A DNA stretch of 54,977 bases from Leptospira borgpetersenii serovar Javanica (GTDB taxonomy: Bacteria; Spirochaetota; Leptospiria; Leptospirales; Leptospiraceae). Under the pieces are notes generated by a model, which saw only the letters and a list, made by a program, of their open reading frames with translations, had not been told where the DNA came from and made no database searches. The position numbers and the translations under genes were made by a program. The stretch lies in contig NZ_QAJG01000021.1 in NCBI RefSeq assembly GCF_003046425.1, positions 1 through 54,977 of the forward strand, written 5' to 3'. Every line of letters begins with the position of its first letter. Position 1 is the stretch's first letter. Positions 1-41,862 of this stretch are shown here, piece after piece.

Positions 1-108
1 TTGACAGAAGACAAAATCTCATTTCGAGAGAATTACAATTTGAACCAAACCCAATGACAAACAAATATCCATATTATGTAAAAGAATAAAAACCACCCAG
101 ATCAAATA

Positions 109-435
109 TCAAAAAGTTCTAATCCACCTACCGCCGCCGAAGGAAGAATCTACAGAAATTTCAGTCCACTCTAGCGGAATTTCATCCGATGTATAAGAAT
201 ACGTCCTATTACATTCCAACTTAACATGTACTTCCTTAAGAATCGGTTTTTCATCTTCGGAAAGACCGTAACGAAAATATTTTCCACAATCACCCATTCC
301 TCTGTATTTTATAAAGGATACAAATTCCTTGGTCTCTGGTTTAAAAAACCTTACGATGCTTTCACTTTTAAAACTTTCCCTAAGAACAAATTCTAAAATT
401 CTAGGAACTCCTGCTTTTAGAAAATTCTTTTTCAT
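109..435 (-). CDS. hypothetical protein, 108 aa
   Basis: This is an open frame of 108 codons starting MKKNFLKAG and ending GGGRWIRTF. No domain is recognised. It has no membrane segment and no clear signal peptide. The middle has two regularly spaced aromatic stretches (IKYRGMGDCGKYFRYG and RTYSYTSDE) that look like beta strands of a small soluble protein. The start lacks a good ribosome binding site: the bases before ATG are GACGGCTGAAA. It stands alone, about 200 bases downstream of the small membrane gene on the same strand. Its composition matches the neighbouring genes. That it is a gene is likely from the reading frame alone; no function can be given. Confidence 0.55.
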   Translation of the reverse strand: MKKNFLKAGVPRILEFVLRESFKSESIVRFFKPETKEFVSFIKYRGMGDCGKYFRYGLSEDEKPILKEVHVKLECNRTYSYTSDEIPLEWTEISVDSSFGGGRWIRTF

Positions 436-561
436 TTTCAGCCGTCGAACTCATGTTATTTTACGATTCCGCGCTCTGTGAGAACGGATCGCCGCTTACA
501 GTTTTCTGTCCTCTGGATGAGGGATTCCCTCAAAAGCGCTAGCTTTTCTAGTTACAAAGGT

Positions 562-599
562 GGGCGGCTGAGAACGAGTTAGAACGAAAAAAGCCGCCC
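562..599. repeat. inverted repeat with 8-bp G+C-rich stem
   Basis: GGGCGGCT at 562-569 pairs with AGCCGCCC at 592-599 across a 22-base loop. On the minus strand it lies about 40 bases past the end of the small membrane gene. It has no run of T directly after the stem, so it is only a weak terminator candidate. Confidence 0.4.
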
Positions 600-641
600 G
601 AGAAAAAGAGAAAGTCGGAATATCTTTCCGGTTTGTAATTC

Positions 642-861
<220 letters not shown>

Positions 862-967
862 ATTCCTTTGGATAAAATCTATAATGAGGAGATTTTGAGG
901 GAAGAACAAATGGGTTCAAGTGGTTTTCGAGTTGATTAGAATTTCGAGTTTTGGAAAGTTTCTAGCT

Positions 968-2002
<1,035 letters not shown>

Positions 2003-2372
2003 AGATAAACTTGGGAAGATTGATGGTCGATTTCTTACTTTTTAATTTGATAATATAATCGAATTCATCTAAAAATTTGATTTTAGAATCCGCTCTTTGG
2101 ATTTTATAGAGGCACCCTGAAGAAAGTTGGAATCTGAACTTTGTAAATCTATTCTTAACGTGAATTCGATATAAGATTCTGTCCCAAAGCTGGGACAGAA
2201 TCTTGCAGCTTGATCTTTCTGACAAAGCAGAAAACTAAACGAGTTCGACTCCCTAAGGGTCGCTCTGCCGGTTTTGGGCCGAGCTGTAAGAAAGTTTGGT
2301 CGAATCCAGTCTTTGTTTACAAAGGCTGGAGCCCGGCTTCAGTTTTAGTTTTGAAACGGAAGGAAGTAATAT
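2003..2372. other. gene-free stretch with a mosaic repeat
   Basis: No convincing gene is present. From about 2160 to 2310 the sequence matches the one at about 39820-39935: a perfect hairpin, the phrase CTTGATCTTTCTGACAAAG, then TTTTGGG followed by a GCTGTAAGAAAGTTTGG segment. The short frames over it are chance openings in repeat DNA. Confidence 0.6.
2173..2204. repeat. perfect 14-bp hairpin, family D copy 1
   Basis: AAGATTCTGTCCCA (2173-2186) is exactly mirrored by TGGGACAGAATCTT (2191-2204) around a four-base loop. An almost identical hairpin occurs at 39832-39863. It lies about 170 bases after the WYL gene. No T run follows, so a terminator role is possible but unproven. Confidence 0.75.
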
Positions 2373-2795
2373 TCACCATTCTCCAATGTTGGGCATGGAT
2401 ACCCAAGGTTCTTTCGGTGGAAGTGCGTGTCCTTTTTGGAGAAGTTCGATTGAAATGAGATCAGGGGAACGAAGAAAGGCCATTCTTCCATCTCGGGGAG
2501 GGCGATTGATCGTAATTCCTCTGGAAACGATTTTGGAACAAGTTTCGTAGATATTTTCCACTTCGAAAGCTAAATGGCCGAAGTTTCTTCCGCTTGTATA
2601 AGGTTCTTTTTGTCCCCAATTGTAAGTTAGTTCGATTTCGGGTGCGTCGACTTCTCCCGTTGATAGGAAAACGAGTGTGTATTTGCCTTCAGGGTGTTCT
2701 TTTTTACGAACAACGACGAGTTCTAGCGTTGTACAGAAAAAATCCAGAGCTTTTTCAAGGTCTAAAACCCGTATCATAGTGTGAAGGTATTTCAT
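2373..2795 (-). CDS. gloA: lactoylglutathione lyase (glyoxalase I)
   Basis: This 140-residue VOC-fold protein matches single-domain glyoxalase I, which isomerises the hemithioacetal of methylglyoxal and a thiol to the lactoyl thioester. All four metal ligands expected from the E. coli enzyme are present: His5 in KYLHTMIRV, Glu55 in IELTYNWG, His74 in FGHLAFEV and Glu117 in SIELLQ. The length is typical. The frame extends nine codons further up to 2822, but the ATG at 2795 is preferred because GAGAG lies four bases before it and the protein then begins with the family-typical MKYLHTM. It stands alone between repeat-rich gaps. A cytoplasmic detoxification role is likely; thiol specificity is not visible. 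Confidence 0.88.
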   Translation of the reverse strand: MKYLHTMIRVLDLEKALDFFCTTLELVVVRKKEHPEGKYTLVFLSTGEVDAPEIELTYNWGQKEPYTSGRNFGHLAFEVENIYETCSKIVSRGITINRPPRDGRMAFLRSPDLISIELLQKGHALPPKEPWVSMPNIGEW

Positions 2796-3939
<1,144 letters not shown>

Positions 3940-4275
3940 ATGAAAATAAACAAACTGATTTCTATAATTTCCCTTCTTGGCTTGTTCGCTGCAAATTCTC
4001 TATTTGCAGTGTCGGAAGAAGTTGAGGATCAGCTTTTGGAAAAGGCGATCTTTGAAAGTGCAGTTACTAAAGAACAAAAGGCTGCGGTTGGAAATTATTT
4101 GAAAGCGATTGCACAACAAAAGGCGAATAGAGCCGAAGAACTTCGGGAACTTGCAAGAAGATCTACGGGTGGAAAATTTCTCGCAAGTAATATGCAGTCT
4201 CGAAAATATCTGAAACAAGCTCAATTACTGGAAAAAGAAGCTCAAAGATACCAATCCGTTCTTGGAAATTTTTAA
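3940..4275 (+). CDS. small exported protein, helical, 111 aa
   Basis: The protein starts MKINKLISIISLLGLFAANSLFA, a clear signal peptide with likely cleavage after Phe-Ala near residue 23. The mature part (about 88 residues) is nearly all helix-forming and rich in Glu, Lys, Ala and Gln, with heptad-like stretches (LEKAIFESAVTKEQKAAVGNY and LKQAQLLEKEAQRYQ). This suggests a small periplasmic coiled-coil protein. A GAGG ribosome binding site lies eight bases before the ATG, and a strong terminator follows 33 bases after the stop. It is therefore a single-gene transcript. No named family is recognised; it looks like a Leptospira-specific exported protein. Confidence 0.75.
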   Translation: MKINKLISIISLLGLFAANSLFAVSEEVEDQLLEKAIFESAVTKEQKAAVGNYLKAIAQQKANRAEELRELARRSTGGKFLASNMQSRKYLKQAQLLEKEAQRYQSVLGNF

Positions 4276-4844
4276 TTTTCCATTCATCTTATTTGATAGA
4301 CCAAGATTAAAAAGGCGCCTTTTGGGCGCCTTTTTAATTGCAGTGAATTGTTTGGACACATTGAATAAAAAATGTATTTGATCAAGTTGCCATACGAAAA
4401 TTTTAGAAGGATTGTAAATGTAAGTCGCCGGATCTTCCTTGAATTCCGAGTAAAAGTCGGGACCTTTGTCTGGATAGTTTTTTCATCTATCAAGATATTT
4501 GTCATTTCATAGGTGTATATATTTCTTCATCTTATGAATACAAGTGAATTTTGGAATAGGGTCTCCTCAGGCAAACTAAACATTTGATTCAGTCGGGTAA
4601 CTCGATCTGAAACATAAAAAATGGAACGATTTTCGTGTCGGAACAAGTAAATGTCCGGAACGGAGACAAATCAGAGTGCGTCCTAAAATCTTAGAATACG
4701 GGAACTCTATTTTATTACGTTATTTCTGTTGGTTTTCTTGTTTTGTGGTAAACGCTCGCATCTAACCCACGGTTTTCAAGCTCGGAAGGGGTACCATTTT
4801 GTCTAAGATTTTGACCGTGCATTATATAATTATAATATTTTGCT
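4276..4844. other. gene-free stretch between convergent genes
   Basis: Apart from the terminator at 4309-4335 nothing is supported. A 73-codon minus-strand frame (4284-4505) runs through the terminator hairpin and is judged spurious. The right part is unique-looking A+T-rich sequence. Confidence 0.5.
4309..4335 (+). terminator. rho-independent terminator after the exported protein
   Basis: An 11-bp perfect stem (AAAAAGGCGCC at 4309-4319 with GGCGCCTTTTT at 4325-4335) encloses a five-base loop and ends in a T run. The A run on the left makes it potentially bidirectional. Confidence 0.9.
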
Positions 4845-5930
<1,086 letters not shown>

Positions 5931-6021
5931 CAGAGGAATATCTCTAGGCAAACGCTTAAAAAGATATTAATAAAATGTCGGAACTCCCGTCAAGGGGGTT
6001 CCGGTGTGACGTAAAGGGACT

Positions 6022-8437
<2,416 letters not shown>

Positions 8438-9066
8438 ATAAAGTATAGAAGGTTTTCAAAACGAAATCTTCTTGTTTTCTGATTCTATCAGGATCTTTTA
8501 GTATTTCTTTTTTTCAAGGAGAATCCTCGATGAAAAAAGTGTGATTCAAAGTCGAAATGTGGTAATCGGCTACAAGTATGCAATCTTACGAAGCTGAATT
8601 TCAAAACTAGGTCCGCCCATACCGTTTGTCGTTCGAATCGAAATGACCCAATATCATGTCTTTCAACGTTTCGACTTATTTTTTTAAACGTATCTAACCT
8701 TCTTGTAAACGATTTTTGCTTTCCCATCCGCAAAGACTAGGCCTCAGTGCAATAGAATTGTTGAAAAAGTTCAGATTAACAAAACTGCTTCAATCGACCG
8801 TTTTCATAAAACATAGATTAGAATTGATTTTTCAACAATTCTAATCTATTCTTCGGGACTTTACTTTGTGTTCGTTACAAAAGCTGAGGAAAAAATTTCC
8901 GAAAAAACTTACATCATTATCGTTTTTTCCCGTTTAGTTTCTTCTTCAGAGAATGAATTATCGGTTATAGATTTCGCCGGATTTGCGGCACATACGAATA
9001 CCTAATTTGTTTTAAAAATTAGGATGAGATAGGGAATAATTCGTGTTTCTAGTTTTGTTGTCGATT
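8438..9066. other. gene-free stretch with a miniature inverted-repeat element
   Basis: The gap between the 265-aa protein and polA holds the family C element at 8753-8843. An 81-codon minus-strand frame at 8488-8733 has Arg/Phe-rich, unpatterned sequence and no ribosome site, and is rejected. No terminator for polA was seen. Confidence 0.55.
8753..8843. mobile_element. 91-bp miniature inverted-repeat element, family C copy 1
   Basis: TAGAATTGTTGAAAAA (8753-8768) is exactly inverted at 8828-8843. The interior (GATTAACAAAACTGCTTC and CGACCGTTTTCAT) reappears in reverse orientation at 33188-33289, which has the same kind of ends. No coding capacity is present. A non-autonomous element is inferred from matching ends plus two copies. 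Confidence 0.7.
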
Positions 9067-12940
<3,874 letters not shown>

Positions 12941-12953
12941 CAGTTTCCAGCTG

Positions 12954-12997
<44 letters not shown>

Positions 12998-13056
12998 AAA
13001 CTCTGTTTTTACGAAAATTGTTCTAATATATTAAACGGCACTCAAGGAAAAGTGGA

Positions 13057-13839
<783 letters not shown>

Positions 13840-13853
13840 GAACAAGTTCTGCA

Positions 13854-13963
13854 CTGAAACGCTTTTTACGAAAGTGGTTCAGCTGAATTTTTCAAACTAA
13901 GATGTTGTTCTTATACATCGCAGCATAATAATCCCTTTCGCATTTGTTATGCTGGACTCGTTA
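13854..13963. repeat. two-hairpin repeat, family E copy 1
   Basis: The segment shares most of its sequence with 39949-40055, including CTGAATTTTTC, TAATAATC and CTTTCGCATTTGTTATG. It can form two hairpins: CTGAAACGCTTT with AAAGTGGTTCAG, and CAGCATAA with TTATGCTG. It fills the gap between two same-strand genes. Confidence 0.65.
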
Positions 13964-14001
13964 AGTTTGCCCGGATTTTTTGTCTAACCAAGGGTGATGT
14001 A

Positions 14002-15326
<1,325 letters not shown>

Positions 15327-15333
<7 letters not shown>

Positions 15334-15414
15334 CTCATACGTATCCTCCGGAAAATCTTTCTCAGGCGTTTACAACCGCTCGTACACCGGAAGCGATCAA
15401 AGTAGTGATTGAAC

Positions 15415-15422
<8 letters not shown>
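15327..15422 (+). pseudogene. out-of-frame C-terminal segment of the dehydrogenase
   Basis: These 31 codons and a stop continue the dehydrogenase in the neighbouring frame. The residues PPENLSQAFTTARTPEAIKV match the usual C-terminal helix of medium-chain dehydrogenases, in which the substrate-domain end contains a similar L-x-x-A-F pattern. The segment is unlikely to be an independent gene. It marks a one-base loss around 15325-15327, where CAATGG would read CAAATGG in the intact gene. Confidence 0.65.
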
Positions 15423-17874
<2,452 letters not shown>

Positions 17875-17925
17875 CTTTTTAATTTGTTTTTATTCGATGT
17901 TTGCTCCCATTTCGAAGCCGCTATA

Positions 17926-18002
17926 ATCTATCTCAAAAATATCTGAGAGTGATCGGAATCGGCGTTTTAAGTAAAGATAAAGTATTTTTAAGATGCCTTC
18001 TA
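17926..18002. mobile_element. family A miniature inverted-repeat element, copy in gap
   Basis: The left end CTATCTCAAAAATA and right end TATTTTTAAGATGCCTTCTA are imperfect inverses. The interior GATCGGAATCGGCGTTTTAA and AAAGATAAAGTA is nearly identical to copies at 33291-33367 and 52575-52833. It lies directly before the DUF5329 gene and could carry part of its leader. Confidence 0.7.
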
Positions 18003-18058
18003 ATCTTTTTCTTAGAAAAGCGAAGACTCTATTCGAATCATTTAAAGGAATGTTAACA

Positions 18059-18451
18059 ATGATAAGGAAACTAACGTGTGTATTCGCTTTTCTCTTTTTT
18101 ATTTCAACCTCTGCGGAAGAAAGTTCCGATTTTAGGAATGATTTAAACTCTCTTATGGCCGTATTCCAGACCTGTGAATGTAAATTCGTCCGAAACGGTG
18201 TCGAACATGATCCGAAGGAAGCCAGAGCACACATGGAAAAAAAGCTAAAAGCGGTGGAGGGAAGAATTCAAACTATCCAGGAATTTATAGATTATATTGG
18301 TTCCAAATCCAGTGTATCCGGAAAACCGTATCTCGTAAAATTTGCGGATGGTAAGACTAAGGAATCCGGTGTTTGGTTGAAAGAAAAATGGAATGAGATC
18401 TTAAAAGAAAGAAATTCCTCCACAAAGTCGATCAGGAAAAAGAAGAATTAA
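18059..18451 (+). CDS. exported DUF5329-like protein
   Basis: The product begins MIRKLTCVFAFLFFISTSAEES, a signal peptide, followed by a domain of about 100 residues resembling DUF5329. Family-like features are the CECKFVRNGVEHDPKEARAH stretch, KLKAVEGRIQTIQEFIDYIG, SKSSVSGKPYLVKFADGK and a Trp-Leu pair (VWLKEKW). The function of this family is unknown; it is secreted or periplasmic. The frame is open back to 17993, but that part overlaps the family A element. The ATG at 18059 has AAGGA nine bases before it, which gives a proper signal peptide. The C-terminus is very lysine-rich (STKSIRKKKN). Confidence 0.75.
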   Translation: MIRKLTCVFAFLFFISTSAEESSDFRNDLNSLMAVFQTCECKFVRNGVEHDPKEARAHMEKKLKAVEGRIQTIQEFIDYIGSKSSVSGKPYLVKFADGKTKESGVWLKEKWNEILKERNSSTKSIRKKKN

Positions 18452-18828
18452 GAATCTATTTCACTTATAGAGTTCCTAATCGTAGAAGGGCGCTTCTATA
18501 AAATCCAAAGATGCAGATTCATAAAACGAAAGAAAATTTCTGAAAAGATTTTTTTTCTTGTACTTTATCGAGTTTTCCTAAGATGGCCGGTAAATTCCAA
18601 GGAAGAGGGTGCCTATGAATTTAATTTTGAATCGTTCCCTAAATAAGAGGGACGCTTTCAGAAAGGAAGAATTACGTCGGAAACATATTAGTTCTCTTCG
18701 GATATCGGGATTTCAGATTAAAGTTCAAAAACAAAGGAATCTCTTTCGAAAAAGAGAAAAGAGAATATTTTGATTTATTAAACGAGATTCTATTTTGACT
18801 TGGATTTATTTTTGAAAAGGAAAAGTTT
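18452..18828. other. gene-free stretch, one possible small basic protein
   Basis: No recognised gene is present. A 55-codon frame (18615-18782) starting MNLILNRSLNKRDAFRKEEL has a good GAGGG ribosome site five bases before its ATG and is extremely basic. It is listed separately with low confidence. Confidence 0.4.
18615..18782 (+). CDS. possible small basic protein, 55 aa
   Basis: A short frame starts MNLILNRSLNKRDAFRKEEL, with about a third of its residues Lys or Arg. GAGGG lies five bases before the ATG, better than at many neighbouring genes. It has no membrane span and no family match that I can see. It could be a real small protein or a chance frame. Only the ribosome site and its position in an otherwise empty gap support it. 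Confidence 0.25.
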
Positions 18829-19185
<357 letters not shown>

Positions 19186-19216
19186 GATTCAATTTTTATA
19201 ATATTATTCGAAAAAA

Positions 19217-19891
<675 letters not shown>

Positions 19892-19906
19892 GAGATTTTA
19901 CCGAAG

Positions 19907-19949
<43 letters not shown>

Positions 19950-20021
19950 GGATAGATGAATGAATAAAAAAATCTTTTCATCAAGTATATGCTCGACTAC
20001 AATACGTAAGAAGAGAATTAA

Positions 20022-20708
<687 letters not shown>

Positions 20709-20777
20709 GATGGGATATTAAAATATTTGAAAGAAGTTTTAGGATCGTTCCATAGATAGGGATCCATAAAACCGGGG

Positions 20778-21383
<606 letters not shown>

Positions 21384-21471
21384 AGTTTAGTAAAGGTACG
21401 TCCCAAAACCTGAAGAGAAATCAGTTTTAATCGCTGGGTAGATTTGTAATCGGATGTGGCAATTCCGCAAA

Positions 21472-21675
21472 TTACGTTTTCTTAAAGAATTTACCGCTTT
21501 CGTACATACCCAAGGACTCTGAACCGAAATCGAAGATAATCGAGAAGCTCCCGGGATTCATTTCGTTAGAAAGAACACCTGTGGAAATTTCAAGGGCCGT
21601 TTTACGATTCGAAGTCGGTTTTGCGTAAACGAAACTTCTCTTTCGTTTTACAAAAGTTCCGTGTTTGTAGTTTTG
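21472..21675 (-). pseudogene. 3' remnant of an unidentified gene
   Basis: The minus strand is open for about 68 codons and reads NYKHGTFVKRKRSFVYAKPT near the start and NEMNPGSFSIIFDFGSESLG towards the end, stopping after KFFKKT. The residue mix looks like a real beta-rich protein, unlike chance frames here. The frame meets a stop at 21676-21678 and has no start codon or ribosome site, so it appears to be the C-terminal piece of a lost gene. The family was not recognised. Confidence 0.3.
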
Positions 21676-21749
21676 TTATTCGGACAATATTTCTGGGTGC
21701 CGGGCGGGAGATAGTGCGGAAAAAGCTGGGGCTGGAAGTAACTCAAGCC

Positions 21750-21812
<63 letters not shown>

Positions 21813-21868
21813 TTACACAATGATTCGAACTGGAGAGCTTTTCGATTCTATGCCTGAAGAAGTATTGA

Positions 21869-21904
<36 letters not shown>

Positions 21905-22132
21905 ATTGCGGAAGGGCTTGACACAAGAAACATAGGAGAAGCGAGACGCTTTAGTTACCAGCTTGATCTTTCTAATAAAGCAGAAACTAAAGTGCCCTCT
22001 TTAAGGGCCGCTCGAAAAAACTCAAGCCGTCTTGCTCGACGGGATTTAGAGACGCGCTGTAAGTCTTTTCCTTTTGACAGCATTCTATTTAGATATATTC
22101 GTAAAAATGAATATGATAATTTTTCAACAACA

Positions 22133-22744
<612 letters not shown>

Positions 22745-23071
22745 TTTTTCCTTCGTTCCAAAACTTTTCATAAGAACGTAAGACATTGTCCACAATCTTC
22801 TTTAGGACGGCAAATCGAAAAATACGCTTAGAAAAATTGTATCTACGTCAAACGTAAAAGATCCTAAGGGTCTACAAATTCGGTAAAGTTATTTTTAGAG
22901 AATCTGTACGAAGACTTGTCCGATTTTAGTTTTTCCCGTAGTTCGGGTTCGCCCGATTTAACATACGATTATAATATCAAGTTAATGGGACATTATACTT
23001 ATATTATATATTTTAAAATTGAGCCAATGTCACGATTTTCTATGGCCGCCATGCGGGCTCTAAACGCCGGA
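22745..23071. other. gap with two small hairpins near 23062-23106
   Basis: No gene is supported. AAACGCC (23062-23068) pairs with GGCGTTT (23077-23083). GAGTCG (23092-23097) pairs with CGACTC (23101-23106). Both lie at the very end of the minus-strand membrane protein gene, the first spanning its stop codon. Neither has a T run. The plus-strand frame 22916-23146 looks random. Confidence 0.45.
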
Positions 23072-24606
<1,535 letters not shown>

Positions 24607-24717
24607 TGTTTTGATTCGATCCTTGATGAATAATGTCGATTCGAAACCGACTTTTGCGACATCCTTGAAAAGGTGATGGAAATTGTATTCAAGAAAATTA
24701 TAACATTTTAAAGTAGA

Positions 24718-26307
<1,590 letters not shown>

Positions 26308-26577
26308 TGATTTGTGAAATCCAAAATTCTAAAAATCAAAACGGAACTTTAAATCGGTCGTTTCCCATAGTTCGTCACAAAAAGAAATGATCCTATTTGG
26401 GCCCGAAGTCAGTTTCTTGAAATTGTTTTCTAGGTCAATCCGCTTTCGGTTGGGATAAGAAATGCGTTTTTATGAAACGGTACGAAAAACTTCGGATATA
26501 AAGTGAGGTTTTGAGGAATTCTTCGAAGATCCGTTTTTTCATTGATCCAATCTTAGAATCGTGCAAAACTGAAAGTT

Positions 26578-27159
<582 letters not shown>

Positions 27160-27228
27160 GATTTACGGATGGGTCGTATCTCGTTGAAAGAGTTGAGAGG
27201 ATCGTGTTCTAACACACGGCATTCTTAA

Positions 27229-28244
<1,016 letters not shown>

Positions 28245-28247
28245 AAT

Positions 28248-29591
<1,344 letters not shown>

Positions 29592-29687
29592 GAGTAAGTT
29601 TTTGCATAAATCCGGATATTTTTTAAAACTATTTTAAAATTCTTTTTTTTGCCAAAAATAGGAAGTTTTTCGTCAAATTTTTAATTC

Positions 29688-31498
<1,811 letters not shown>

Positions 31499-31726
31499 TT
31501 TTTTGAATTAATTTAGGGATGCAACTTCTCTGCGAAACCTAAATTGTCGCGTTCAGCAATTTAGATATGCGACAAAGTTGAATTGTAGGCGCACTTATTC
31601 GTTTTAGTCAATCGGAACAACGGATATTCCAGCTTTGAGGTGCGGGATTGAGTTCTTGGAAGTTCTACAAATATTATATTCTAATATTAAATAAATATTG
31701 GATACTGTTTGTTTGAAGTCTGATAT

Positions 31727-32722
31727 TTATTTCGCTTTATATTTTTTACTATCAAAAATTACGTCGTATTGCCGATTTAGAAGTTGAGCATAATCTCCAT
31801 AAAAGGTCACGGCAACGTCGTTTTCGTCAAATGGAGTTATCCCTTCCATTTTTTTAGTTACAGGAATTTTCTCAATCACTTCACCCTGCATATTCAATGT
31901 ACACCATTCTCCCTTGAGCTTTGTAGTGATGACATTGTTCTCTGGCGCCAACAAAACCTGGGACTGCGGTTTGATTGTCCAATTGCCCAACATATCAATA
32001 ACCCCCCATCGGCCTTTCTTTGCCGCGGCATAACCTGAGATGTCAAACTCCATTGCTTCTTCTAAAGGTTCGGGAAGTTTTGCCTGACCTGTCGTATCGA
32101 TATATTGCCATGCAGAGGTTTTATAGACCGGCGCAAGACCTTTACTAAAACGCCCGACATATTCCCATTTTGGTTCTAAAACTACCGCGCCGTTTGTATC
32201 GATAAATCCCCATTTACCTTGTTTTTCGAAACCGAGAAATTTTTCCGAAAAGGAAAGACTTAGTTGATCAAAACCGTCCAATGTAAATTTAATTTTTCCA
32301 GTCTCATCCAGAAAAACGTACTGACCGGTATCTTTTTTTGCCCAAACCAAGCCGTCGGAAAACAAGCCGATTTCCTGATACGTCGGATTTTCTATCCATG
32401 CTCCGGTTTTATCGATTTTTCCCCATTTTTGCCCTTTCTTTGATTTGGCAAAGGCCCATTCATTATAAAAATTTGTGAGTTTGTCGAACTGTGGTTTGAT
32501 TTTCCATTCTCCGATTTGGTTGATATAACCCCAATCTAAGTCCATAGCATGTTCGGCATTAGGCTTTGGAATTCCCGCAGGGATCAGTTCCGTTTGATCG
32601 TTTTCATAATCGATTTGTTTAAAATTTGGCGGGATTATGACTTCACCTTTGGAATTAACGGCACCTTTGTAAGGCCGACCTTCTTTAACAAAACTTAAAA
32701 TGTATAATTTTTTCGAATTCAT
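31727..32722 (-). CDS. WG-repeat protein
   Basis: The 331-residue protein is built of about seven WG beta-leaflet repeats. Examples are DLDWGYINQIGEWKIKPQFD, QKWGKIDKTGAWIENPTYQE, GKWGFIDTNGAVVLEPKWEY, SAWQYIDTTGQAKLPEPLEE and GRWGVIDMLGNWTIKPQSQV. WG repeats form beta propeller-like surfaces; the family function is mostly unknown, and no signal peptide is seen. AGAGA lies five bases before the ATG. It stands alone between a 230-base gap and a repeat-rich stretch. Its codon use seems more mixed than its neighbours, which could hint at acquisition, but this was judged only by eye. Confidence 0.85.
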   Translation of the reverse strand: MNSKKLYILSFVKEGRPYKGAVNSKGEVIIPPNFKQIDYENDQTELIPAGIPKPNAEHAMDLDWGYINQIGEWKIKPQFDKLTNFYNEWAFAKSKKGQKWGKIDKTGAWIENPTYQEIGLFSDGLVWAKKDTGQYVFLDETGKIKFTLDGFDQLSLSFSEKFLGFEKQGKWGFIDTNGAVVLEPKWEYVGRFSKGLAPVYKTSAWQYIDTTGQAKLPEPLEEAMEFDISGYAAAKKGRWGVIDMLGNWTIKPQSQVLLAPENNVITTKLKGEWCTLNMQGEVIEKIPVTKKMEGITPFDENDVAVTFYGDYAQLLNRQYDVIFDSKKYKAK

Positions 32723-32984
32723 GACGTCTCTTTTTATATTGAGCTCAAAATTGGGGTCTTTGAATTTGTTGTGCCGGAACTCAGATTTTGCCCACTCTGG
32801 CGACTATATAAATCCCGTCAAGCGACCATAGGGAGCCATAACGTTACCCACAAATTAAGAAGGCTTTTGGAATCGTAAGGATCCAAAACGCACATTTTTC
32901 AAGTGTTCCGACAAGAATGAGGCTTTTTACTTGCAAGAAGTATGATTTTGTGGTAAAGAAAACCTCCCGAGTCTTCCCACCGCC

Positions 32985-33095
32985 TCTCCCCTCCACCCAA
33001 AACGCGGGTGGGGTGTAAGTTTTACGGTGGATTTGTCGGAATTCCGACAGATTTATCTTCAGATCCAAGTATTTGTAGGTAACGTTATGATAGGG
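32985..33095. repeat. family F segment, inverse of the window's right end
   Basis: CTCTCCCCTCCACCCAAAA, then a GGGTGGGG-TAAGTTT part, TTGTCGGAATTCCGACAG and ATTTATCTTCAGATCCAAGT occur here. The reverse complements of these blocks occur in matching order at 54870-54977 at the right edge of the window. Confidence 0.75.
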
Positions 33096-33187
33096 AACGA
33101 GACGGCTTGAGTTACCAGTTTGATCTTTCTGATAAAACAGAATTAAGTTTTGGGAAGCGTTGTGAGTAAAAGCAAAACTTATTATAA

Positions 33188-33289
33188 TAGAGTTGTTAAA
33201 AAATTAATTCCCATCCGCTTCTGTTTCATGAAAACGGTCGATTGAAGCAGTTTTGTTAATCGGAACTATGGAATTTTTCAATAACTCTA
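33188..33289. mobile_element. 102-bp miniature inverted-repeat element, family C copy 2
   Basis: The ends TAGAGTTGTTAAAAAATT and AATTTTTCAATAACTCTA are inverted with two differences. The interior GGTCGATTGAAGCAGTTTTG is the reverse complement of the interior of the copy at 8753-8843. It is almost directly followed by a family A element. Confidence 0.7.
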
Positions 33290-33290
33290 G

Positions 33291-33367
<77 letters not shown>

Positions 33368-33414
33368 AATGAAAATTCAGCAATCTTAACATTCATGGAT
33401 TTATCGTTATTACT

Positions 33415-36006
<2,592 letters not shown>

Positions 36007-36014
36007 TTCGGTTT

Positions 36015-39799
<3,785 letters not shown>

Positions 39800-39831
39800 A
39801 ATTCAACCTATAACTAACGTGAATTCGATAT

Positions 39832-39863
39832 AAGATTCTGTCCCAAAACTGGGACAGAATCTT
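39832..39863. repeat. perfect 14-bp hairpin, family D copy 2
   Basis: AAGATTCTGTCCCA (39832-39845) pairs exactly with TGGGACAGAATCTT (39850-39863) over a four-base loop. The flanks GAATTCGATAT and CTTGATCTTTCTGACAAAG are also shared with the copy at 2173-2204. Confidence 0.75.
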
Positions 39864-39948
39864 ACAACTTGATCTTTCTGACAAAGTAAACTGGGGTTTT
39901 GGGACGCGCTGTAAGAAAGTTTGGGCGAATCGCTCGCAAATTTTATAG

Positions 39949-40055
39949 TTGAAACGCTTTCGTAAAAAACGTTTCAACTGAATTTTTCGAACTAAAGCGC
40001 TGCTTTCTAAGAATCGCAGCGTAATAATCGCTTTCGCATTTGTTATGCCGAACTC
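39949..40055. repeat. two-hairpin repeat, family E copy 2
   Basis: Matches 13854-13963 over about 105 bases with scattered differences. The first hairpin here is GTTGAAACG with CGTTTCAAC, which is perfect. The second (CAGCGTAA with TTATGCCG) is imperfect. Confidence 0.65.
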
Positions 40056-40184
40056 ACTTTAGGTAAAGAACGTTTTTGGAAATTGCAATCGGGAAATTCA
40101 AGCGGAAGTTTATCCGGATGGAATGGAATAAAATTGGTTTTAGCAAAATTAGAAGAATTGACGCATAGGATTCTTTAAAGTTCT

Positions 40185-41473
<1,289 letters not shown>

Positions 41474-41478
41474 CTACG

Positions 41479-41862
41479 ATGCAAAATCCGAGATGGAAAG
41501 ATTGGCTCGCTCAGGCCGAAAGAGATTTGGAATGGGCCAAGGCATCTTTGCATTCGGGTTTTTTCGCTCAAACCTGTTTTGTCTGTCAGCAAGTGGGGGA
41601 AAAATCTCTCAAAGCGTTGGCATTCTTTCGTGGAGCCGATCTCGTAAAATCCCATTCGGTAAAAACGATTGCGAAAGAATTGAACGAAAACGGGGAGATT
41701 GAATCGATCGGTCAAAAATTAGATTTATATTATATACCTACTCGTTACCCTGACGCCTTTATGGAAGGCGCTCCTTTTGAATATTTCGAAGAATCCCAGG
41801 CAAAAGAAGCTATCGAATTTGCAGAAACGTTGATCCGTATCGTTCGCGAAAAAATCCCATGA
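41479..41862 (+). CDS. HEPN-domain protein
   Basis: The 127-residue helical protein matches the HEPN family that pairs with MNT nucleotidyltransferases: AERDLEWAKASLHSGFFAQT, CFVCQQVGEKSLKALAFFRG and KSHSVKTIAKELN. HEPN partners are RNases or toxins in HepT-MntA-type modules. The RNase motif R-x4-6-H is not clear here: the nearest candidate is Arg51 and His59, with seven residues between, so activity is uncertain. It starts five bases after the citrate-synthase-like gene and overlaps the MNT gene by four bases. A toxin or RNA-directed role is inferred from the family pair. Confidence 0.85.
   Translation: MQNPRWKDWLAQAERDLEWAKASLHSGFFAQTCFVCQQVGEKSLKALAFFRGADLVKSHSVKTIAKELNENGEIESIGQKLDLYYIPTRYPDAFMEGAPFEYFEESQAKEAIEFAETLIRIVREKIP

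Noticed and set aside
4284..4505. 73-codon minus-strand frame
   Set aside because: It passes through the strong terminator hairpin of the exported protein gene and has no ribosome site.
8488..8733. 81-codon minus-strand frame in the gap before polA
   Set aside because: No ribosome site, no family, unpatterned residues.
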